DNA of 15,944 nucleotides from Dinochytrium kinnereticum (taxonomy: Eukaryota > Chytridiomycota > Chytridiomycetes > Chytridiales > Chytridiaceae). The stretch spans positions 1 through 15,944 of the forward strand of contig JADGJT010000459.1 in assembly GCA_027604005.1 (NCBI GenBank), read 5' to 3'. This document shows, piece after piece, positions 9,207-15,944 of this stretch. Each line of letters begins with the position of its first letter. Position 1 is the first letter of the stretch. A program made the position numbers and the translations under genes. A model generated the notes under the pieces. The model was not told where the DNA came from, searched no databases, and saw nothing but the letters and a program-made list of their open reading frames with translations.

Positions 9207-9400
9207 GACGGGCAGGAGGTGATCGCACGACGACGGGGTGAGTAAAATTTCGGTCAGTCTTTTCAACCCAGGCCTTGGAGACAAGGTTTTTGGGTCACGC
9301 AGACGCTGTCTTGTTTCACGCACATCACCACTGGCTTCTGGAACCCCTGCCAACGCCTATCGCAACGCTCGCCTCACCTCACCGCATCAATCAGCGACCA

Positions 9401-9427
9401 CCTCACCTCACCTCACCTCACCTCACC
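9401..9427 (+). repeat. CCTCA pentanucleotide microsatellite
   Basis: Five full CCTCA units plus a partial one, with related CTCACC units at about 9371-9383, between the fasciclin genes B and C. Confidence 0.85.
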
Positions 9428-9468
9428 GCAACTACGTGACGGACGCGCACTTGCCATTAAAGAGTTGG

Positions 9469-9474
9469 TTTATT
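9469..9474 (-). terminator. Polyadenylation signal AATAAA of fasciclin gene C
   Basis: The minus strand reads AATAAA 33 bases past the stop codon of the gene ending at 9507, in the expected place for 3' processing. Confidence 0.55.
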
Positions 9475-9506
9475 ACTACTACCACCTTCATTCAGCCTCA
9501 ACAACC

Positions 9507-11116
9507 TCACACGTGGAGGAGCGCAATCCCAACAGCCACACACACGCCAGCAACAAGGGATGAGGTACCAACACCCGCCAAAGCTCCAGACCTGCTGCTC
9601 GTGGTCGCAGTCGTTCCAGTGGGAGAGGCTGGTGATGCCGTGCTAACAGAAACCGCGTTCGTCACCGACACTCCAGCTGTGGTAGTGGTCGCCGCAGACT
9701 CAGTCGCAGAACCCGCAGATGTGGTCGGCTGTCCAGCGGAAGGAATGGAGGGGGGCTGCCCGCCACCAGGAACGGCTCCCAAGGTTCCTTGAAGGGATGG
9801 AGGCATAGCAACCCTGGTTTGACCACGAATGATGCCACCAAAGAAGGCGACGTCACCAGCTCCACTGTAAGTAGCACTGATGTCATTGGCGCGTTGACCA
9901 GAGGACGGGGTGAAAAGGGTGCTGCTGAAGATTCCGGGGCTCGCGGATGAGGCATAGGCGCCGTCAATGGCGACGTTGAAGCCGACAATTTTGGCAAGGT
10001 CCTCGGGAGAGTAGCTTCCAGGAAGGCCGGCAGCAGCAACGGCGGCGTTATTAGGGTAGAAACTGCATGATGAAGATGTTATAGTGAGATCATCAATAAA
10101 TTAGCGGAGAGAGTGAGCTCGAAGGGAGATATAAACTTCACTTACACAGTGATGGAGTTGAAGGGGGCGTTGTTGAGGGCTTGGGTCATACCAGCGGTCT
10201 CAATGATACGCTCCCAAGATTCAAACGCCAGGCCCATTCGCTTGCGATTGGCGATGGAGCCGACGAGGTCAGGGTTGGGGTTTATCAGGCAGGAGACGGC
10301 TTGGATCATACCGTCATCACACTTGACAGCAGCGGTGACCTGATCATTGAAGCCTCTGTTACTTCCTGCGTTCTCAAGGTGAAGCCGAAGGCTAACTGTG
10401 ATTTTATACGATACTCACGTAGCATTGAGAGAAGGCGACCTCATTTCCAGAGAAGAGGTAGATGGAACGCTCATCGCTGCCAGGTCCCCACTTTTGCCCC
10501 GCGCTGAGAGGGCGTCCAGGGGCATAGTCGTCCCAGACGAATGCTTTATGAAAATTAGAGAAGACTGTAGTTCGGCAAGAATAACAACGAAAAGTGATAA
10601 AGAATATACTACGTACAAACTTGGTTGTCGGCGTCCACAAAGAAATTGTAGTGGAACTTTCTGCTCAACAGTAATGGTTAGACATCCCTCGCGATGATGA
10701 TGATAGAGAATAAAACAATGCCACGAACCCAGTTGGACCATCAGGCGTGCTTCCAATGTTGATGGAAAAGTCAATGTCTTCTCCGGGAATGAAAGAAAGT
10801 CCACCAGTGGAGGCTCCAGCGGCAGAGTAAACATCCTATTTGCGGTACAAAAAACCCCCGATCAGCACGACCATGGACCTAAGGCTTGTCTCGATGATCA
10901 ACTTACATCTGCAGGAACAAAGAGGGTTCCCCTCGTGTAGGACTTTGATGCTAGCACTCTTGAAGCAGTGGCGAATGTGAGCGGGCTCTTTGTGTGCTCG
11001 TCCGAGTAAGGAGTGGTGGCATGCTGATCAATCCACTGCTTGATGGTGGCAGCACTTGCACCCTGTGAGACGAGCAGGATGAGCGCAGCGGTGGAGGTGA
11101 TGGCGTTGAGAAGCAT
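9507..11116 (-). CDS. Double-FAS1 (fasciclin) surface protein C, GPI-type, six exons
   Basis: Exons on the minus strand: 11116-10907, 10835-10729, 10660-10617, 10543-10419, 10339-10146 and 10062-9507, giving 411 residues. Architecture matches gene B: signal peptide (cleavage near ASA/AT), FAS1-like unit from GTLFVPADD to a DGMIQAVSCLLNP-type end, the WDDYAPGRPLSAGQKWG block with cysteines at 161, 169 and 179, and a second FAS1 unit ending AFFGGIIRGQTRVAMP. The stalk is longer and very rich in Thr, Ser and Ala, suited to O-mannosylation, and ends in a GPI-type tail (SLVAGVCVAVGIALLHV). Intron positions and phases equal those of gene B while intron sequences differ. It is transcribed divergently from the VIT-vWA gene; a TATA box lies 49 bases upstream of the start and AATAAA 33 bases after the stop. 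Confidence 0.88.
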
Positions 11117-11164
11117 TGTTGGAGGCAGGGAGGAGACCAGAGGAAGAAGGCGAGGGAGGGGGAT

Positions 11165-11172
11165 TATTTATA
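11165..11172 (-). promoter_or_regulatory. TATA box of fasciclin gene C
   Basis: The minus strand reads TATAAATA, 49 bases upstream of the start codon at 11116, implying a leader of about 20 bases. Confidence 0.6.
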
Positions 11173-11784
11173 AGACGGTGAAGGTTGGAGGCGAGCGCAA
11201 ACAAGGTTTGGCCTGGGCAGCCATGCATCGAGAAAAAACTTGTTTTTTAAGTTTGACTTGTCAGACAAGGGTTGAACAACCTGGCGAGTGGTGGTGGAGA
11301 GGCCAAAGATTCAACTGGTGTCTCTCTGGTCGTCCCTATCACGGACGTCGCTCGCGCGTTCCGTCACTTCGCTGCTTTCCATCATCACCCGCATGCGATT
11401 ACTTCGCGGCAGACATGAGCCCGAGGGCAAGGTACCTCAATGGAGCAGCGCCTGCAGCAGCGATCAGAGAGAGCGGATGCCAGGAGAAGACAGAGAGAGC
11501 AGCAGTGATCAGCGGCCTGGAGGAGTAGTGAGAGGAACGGCGATGAGGCCTGAGTGAGCGTGGCTTGCTGTGCCGCAGCGGCTAACTCTGCCATTGGCTG
11601 ACAGCTGCCGGATACCTCCGTCTCCGCCATCCCTGCCACTCCTCCCTGCCGTGTCTTGCCACTTCCTGCCTCTTCCCATCTTGTCCTGCCACCTCGGATC
11701 CTCACTAAGTCAATCAGTGATCAATTAGGAGATGGTGCAGAGGTACCTTGCAAAGTGAGCCGTTCCTGCCACAGCCCCCCTGCC

Positions 11785-11792
11785 TATAAATA
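11785..11792 (+). promoter_or_regulatory. TATA box of the VIT-vWA gene
   Basis: TATAAATA in the context CCTATAAATAGGG, 39 bases before the ATG at 11831, implying a very short leader. It is the same octamer as the one serving the divergent fasciclin gene. Confidence 0.7.
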
Positions 11793-11830
11793 GGGCTGCC
11801 TTTCCCCCCTTTCACACAACATTTTACAAC

Positions 11831-14800
11831 ATGCTGCAGAATATTGATCGTTCACGTTGGGGCTACCTCGTCCTCACGCCCGTCGTCGTCACCGTCGTTC
11901 AGCCAAAGCGTGTCGCATCGCTTTCCCTCACCGCCCACGCGGTCCTCACCGGCCCTGGTGCAAGGGTCACCATCACTCAACGTTTTGTTATTGAGGATAG
12001 TGCCAAGACAACTGCGGGTGGCGCGTCGTCAGAGGATACCGCGACAGAGGCTACCTACCTGTTTCCTCTGCCTGATGGTGCTGCCGTGTGTGAGTTTGAA
12101 TGTGTGATGGATGATCGGACGGTTGTTGGGGTTGTAAGGGAAAAGCAAGAGGCCAGAGAGGAGTATCAGAAAGCGGTGGCAGCTGGAAACAGGGCTGCCT
12201 TGCTTGAACAGCATGTTCCTGATGGTGTGGTTTGATTCATTCTATCTTAATCTTCTTCTCTTTATGATCAAACTAAACTAACGCCACTCAATCTTAAAAT
12301 CAGTCTTTCAAGTGTCGCTTGGAAATACCCAAAAAAGCAAGACTATCACCACAAAAATCACGTACGTCCAAGAGCTCTCTCAGAACGCAGAGGATGAAGA
12401 GATCCGCTTCTCCCTTCTTTCCAAAAATGTTAAAGAACGTTACGGCGTTTCAGTCTCCAATACCTCGCTCCCCGACGCTTCCTCCTTGGCTTTAGTCCAT
12501 AATGCTCCGGACAACAATGTTCCCGTTTCCATTGCCCTCGAGATGCCGGCCCCGATCCTATCGCTCCAGAGCCCGTCTCATAGTTCTATGGTTGTTGGAA
12601 TGGGCTCAAGCAGGAAAGACGCGATGGAGGATTATGATCCCAGGAAAGCCAGGATTGAGCTGGATGCGGAGGGGGCTTACCCAGACAAAGAGTTGGTTGT
12701 CATCGCGAAAGTGAAGGACTTAAACAAACCTTCGTGTATGGTAGAGACACATCCCGTGCACGGAACCCATGCAGTGGCTCTGACGATGGTTCCTCGTTTC
12801 GCGCTTAATGAGGTAAATGAGCCAGTCTCTCCTCATCCCCTTCCTTCACAACCTTGAAACCACAAAGCCTACCCATCTACCCATCTAACTCATTTCCAAA
12901 ACAGATCCGAACCGAAATCATCGTCCTTGTCGACCGATCCGGCTCCATGCAGGGCCGAAAAATTCAACAAGCCTCCGCCGCCCTCGAAGTCCTCCTCAAA
13001 TCTATCCCTCCAGGCTGCTACTTCAACATCATCGGTTTCGGCTCAACCCACCAGCCTCTCTTCCCAGCCTCGAAAGAATACACCTCGACCTCCCTCAAGG
13101 CCGCGGAAAAGCACTGCCAAAACCTTCAAGCGGATCTCGGGGGAACGGAGATCCAATCTGTGCTTGAGTACGCTATGAACACGCGACGTAAGGATATGCC
13201 AACTCAAGTGTTTGTGTTGACGGATGGTGAGGTTTGGAATGTTGAGGAACTGCTGGAAAGCTTGAGGAGGAGAGTGGAGGAGAGTGAGAAGACCCCTGAG
13301 GCTTTCGCTCGGGTTTTTGCATTGGGTATTGGGAATGACGTCTCGCATCATCTTGTTGAAGGGATCTCTAGGGTTGGTGGTGGGTTTGCGCAGTTTGTGG
13401 GCGAGGACGAGAAGTTAAAAGCGAAGGTTGTTAAGATGTTAAAGGCGGCGGTGTTACCTCCTATTGTTGGGTATGAGATTGACTGGACGGATGGGAAGAA
13501 GGAGGCGGAGGAAGTTGAAGAGGAGGACTTTGAGATGATCGGGGCCGATAAAGAGGCTGAGAAGCGTACTCTTAGCTTTTTTTCGGCGGATCCTGAGCCA
13601 AAACCTGTTCCTCTTGAGACAAGGAAGATGAAGGTAGCGGCGGTCCAGCAGGCACCTTTTAAGGTTCCAAATCTTTGGCCAGGGATGCGATTCCACGTAA
13701 GTCCTCTTTTTTGGCTGCCTTACTTTACTCTTTCGTTTTCCTAACTTTCTTCCGTTCTATTTTCAATCTCCACACCTAGGCTTATGCGATACTCTCTGCA
13801 ACAACTCCACCCCCTGCAAAAGTTACCATCACCGCCACCTCTACCGACGGCCCCATCAAGCTCATCATTCCCGTCGTCCCCGCCTCCCCGGGAACCCTTC
13901 TTCACACCCTCGCAGCCCGCAAACTGATTCAAGATATTGACGACAACAAATCCCACCTCGCTACCTCTTACAAAGTCGTCGGACCGGTCCCATCTACGTT
14001 GGCCAAGGAAGAGATGGTGAGACTCGGAAAAACATACGGAATCGCCTCAAGGCATACCTCGTTTTTGGCCGTTGATAACGTTGGGAAGGAGGAGGTGGTG
14101 GTTACAGACCCACTCAAAGTTTTTGATGAGGCTTCTTCAATATCCGTTGGTTTTCCAATGGCTTGCGCCGGGGCTCCCCCCACTCCTCAAGCATCCTTCG
14201 GAGGAGCCGCTCGAAGCGCCATCGGTGGCTTCTTTGGACGTAGTCGGGCCCCTGCACCCTTTTATACACCGACTTCACCGTCCTATTCTACTACTTCATC
14301 TGCAGTGGCTTCACCTGCACTCCTATATACACCCACTTCACCGTCCTACTCTCCTACTTCATCTGCAGTAGCTTCATTCTCTCAGATGAAATCTCAGAGT
14401 TTTGGCGCATACCCTGCTCCTGGAGGCGGGGGAACGTTTATGAGACAGAGTATGCCTGTGAACCAGAGTGCTATTGTGGGGAGTGGAGTACCTTTTGGTT
14501 CACAGCCACAGCTGCATTCAGCAGCGTTTGCGATGCAGCTACCGCAGGAGCAAGCAATGTTAGGATTACAGTTACAGCAGCAGCAGCAGCAACCACCAAT
14601 GTTTGGGGGTTTTGGGATGATGCCACAAGCTTCACGTCCACCTTCTGCTCCAGCTCCCCTGAAAAAGCGCTCCGTCATGCTCTCAAAGTCAAAGGAATCT
14701 GCAGCCCCCCAAGAATATTACATGGACGTGAGTCACGACGCATCTGCTCCCACTCTTCTCCAAGCCCTTTCCTCTCGTCGATCCAGCATCTCCTCCACAT

Positions 14801-15186
14801 CTTCCGACGAAGACGAAGAAGAAGAAGACATGCTGGCCGCCCCCGTTAAAACCCCCACCAAAACCGAAACCCCCGAAACCCTCTGCCATCATCTCATAAC
14901 TCTCCAGTTCTTCAACGGGTCCTTTCCACATTCCTCCATCGTCTCTTTCCTCCCTTCCATCTCCCTCTCGTCGACATTAGTGAAAGATCTTATCGCGGAA
15001 TTTGGGGTCACTGAGGAGATTGCGGCCGTTGCTGTTGCTGTTGCGGTGTTCAGGGTGAGGTTCGGGGAGTTTGAAGAGGAGTGGGATATGGTTGTTGGGA
15101 AGGCTGTGAGGTTTGGGGTTGCTGGGGTTGGGGCGGACGTTTGGGAGAAGGTTTTGGAGGGTGCTTTAAAGCGAGTTAAGGTGTGA
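11831..15186 (+). CDS. VIT and von Willebrand A domain protein, 1033 residues, four exons
   Basis: Exons 11831-12224, 12304-12812, 12905-13696 and 13780-15186. Intron 1 was placed at GTGTGG because it restores the family motif EQHVPDVFQVSLGN. Residues ~12-165 are a VIT domain (as in inter-alpha-trypsin inhibitor heavy chains and PARP4), containing TYLFPLPDGAAVCEFEC. Residues ~302-475 are a vWA domain with a complete metal site: D311-R-S-G-S315, Thr382 (GGTEI) and Asp408 (TDGE), so it should bind Mg2+ and a protein ligand. There is no signal peptide, so it is probably intracellular. Residues ~690-925 look disordered: two YTPTSPSYS-type repeats (from 727), a glutamine run (about 830) and an acidic Ser-rich stretch (about 905). 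The last ~100 residues (ITLQFFNGSF onward) resemble the C-terminal domain of VIT-vWA/PARP4 proteins. Partner and pathway are unknown. Confidence 0.88.
14263..14388 (+). repeat. 63-bp in-frame tandem duplication encoding CTD-like heptads
   Basis: Units at 14263-14325 and 14326-14388 (the second diverging at its end) encode 21 residues each: YTPTSPSYS(T/P)TSSAVAS followed by a short linker. Silent differences between units show it is not an assembly stutter. Confidence 0.85.
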
Positions 15187-15536
15187 GGGGGAAGGGGTTT
15201 GCTGTTGTTGACTTGTTATTATGTTTTGTATTAACTGTCATATGTCTGTATGTGCTATGCAATCACCTATATATTTTCGTTGATGAATGAGCCTTAAAAT
15301 CATGCTTTCTTGTCGTTCTTTCACACTTATCCACTGAAATGAAGAGAGCCATTATCAAACTCGGGAAGAACATGTCTTTTGATTGAGGCGGTCAGAGGAA
15401 TGAAAGATTGAAAGGGTCGCTGCCTGCTACACTCGGATTGATGGTTCCATCCAAACACGCTGAGCATCCAACGCGGCCTTCCATCCCCTTACTCCCTCAC
15501 CTCATCAGCGTCTCTCTGAAGGGCCGCGACACTTCC
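15187..15536. other. 3' flank of VIT-vWA gene up to the right repeat copy
   Basis: Begins AT-rich (about 15205-15300), fitting a 3' UTR, but without a canonical AATAAA. The remainder shows no gene or RNA that I can support. Confidence 0.5.
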
Positions 15537-15944
15537 TCAACATGTGACTTTGTATCACCCTCGGAGTTTGAAAAGAATTCTGGATTAATGTAAAATCGCT
15601 GATTGGCTGCAGCGGACCTTAAATGCTCTGAATTTTTTATTTGTTTGGGCACTTCCTGAAGAACTTTTCCCTTCAAACAACGAACGGAGGCACCCTCAGC
15701 ACAACGACGACGACGACGACGACGACGAGGCATCATAAGCACCAGCAACCGTCGCACTCTGCAGGCCACCCCCTCCGGATCGTCTTTCACCCATCTGCTA
15801 GGTGCTGGGCAACATCAGCAACCGTCAGCAGCCATCTCGTCCCCCTGTTGTCATCAACCCATCACCTCCACTGCACCTCCAGTCAGGTGCCAGACCAGCT
15901 CCACCACCAGCACACATCAACAGCCTATCCTACCCCTACTGTCC
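15537..15944 (+). mobile_element. 5' part of the same dispersed repeat, right copy, inverted
   Basis: Matches the minus strand of 1-1091 from TCAACATGTGACTTTG onward: the leader, the CGA run and the first ~47 codons of the proline-rich frame (from the GTG at about 15802 to the window end). Compared with the left copy there are scattered substitutions, an 8-base difference in the leader just before the CGA run (GCTCCCCTCGCTGCACC against GAGGCACC), and one extra CGA unit. The proline-rich frame remains open, with several amino-acid changes near its start. The element continues beyond the window. Confidence 0.75.
15705..15728 (+). repeat. CGA trinucleotide microsatellite, 8 units
   Basis: Eight perfect CGA units inside the right repeat copy, one more than in the left copy. 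Confidence 0.9.

Larger units (their letters stand above)
9207..9506. other. Spacer between fasciclin genes B and C
   Basis: A 300-base gap holding the promoter of gene B and the 3' end of gene C, with a CCTCA pentamer repeat and a minus-strand AATAAA. Sequence upstream of the gene B start shows no similarity to that of gene C, so the duplication did not keep a common promoter, or it has diverged. Confidence 0.5.
11117..11830. other. Divergent promoter region between fasciclin C and VIT-vWA genes
   Basis: A 714-base gap between two genes that start back to back. It holds a TATA box near each end, pointing outward, and a stretch with repeated CTGCCAC/CCTGCC units (about 11600-11700). Frames here (for example 11040-11528) are antisense extensions of the fasciclin exon with no family features. 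Confidence 0.6.

Noticed and set aside
9238..9792. 184-codon plus-strand frame
   Set aside because: Antisense to the Thr/Ala-rich last exon of fasciclin C; open only because of the composition of the other strand.
11040..11705. Frames of 162 (+) and 106 (-) codons in the divergent promoter region
   Set aside because: No domain, signal peptide or splice support; the first overlaps the fasciclin C first exon in antisense.
1..15944. Giant mobile element (Starship-like) bounded by the two repeats
   Set aside because: No captain recombinase, no direct-repeat target site and no second end are visible; the inverted copies are reported but not given this name.
1..15944. tRNA, rRNA or CRISPR features
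   Set aside because: No cloverleaf, ribosomal RNA or regularly spaced repeat array was seen; the tandem repeats are simple microsatellites or coding duplications.

Overview
The window looks like nuclear DNA of a fungus. Genes are split by short introns of about 50-170 nt with GT..AG ends (often GTRNGT donors). Several products carry a signal peptide plus a Ser/Thr-rich stalk and a GPI-type tail, typical of fungal cell-wall proteins. I cannot place it further from sequence alone; an early-diverging lineage is only a guess. All gene models below come from matching reading frames across splice sites by hand; every exon junction kept frame.

Layout. 1-1091: the 5' part of a dispersed repeat (probable transposon) on the minus strand, with a proline-rich plus coiled-coil reading frame running off the left edge. 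1675-2142 (+): a small secreted protein of unknown function. 3130-4753 (+): a six-exon secreted GDSL/SGNH esterase, probably membrane-anchored. 4754-5652: an AT-rich convergent 3' region. 5653-7150, 7687-9206 and 9507-11116 (all -): three tandem six-exon genes for double-FAS1 (fasciclin) GPI-type surface proteins. 11117-11830: a divergent promoter region with a TATA box for each side. 11831-15186 (+): a four-exon gene for a 1033-residue VIT + vWA protein with a low-complexity region containing RNA polymerase II CTD-like heptads. 15537-15944 (+): a second, inverted copy of the same repeat seen at 1-1091.

The main theme is cell surface: one secreted protein, one secreted esterase and a locally expanded family of fasciclin-type adhesion proteins. 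The VIT-vWA protein has no signal peptide and is probably cytoplasmic; it shares a promoter region with the last fasciclin gene. The points most worth a second look are the inverted flanking repeat copies, the lineage-style insert with three fixed cysteines in the fasciclin proteins, the sharply mosaic divergence between the two youngest fasciclin copies, the altered block III of the esterase, and the CTD-like heptads.
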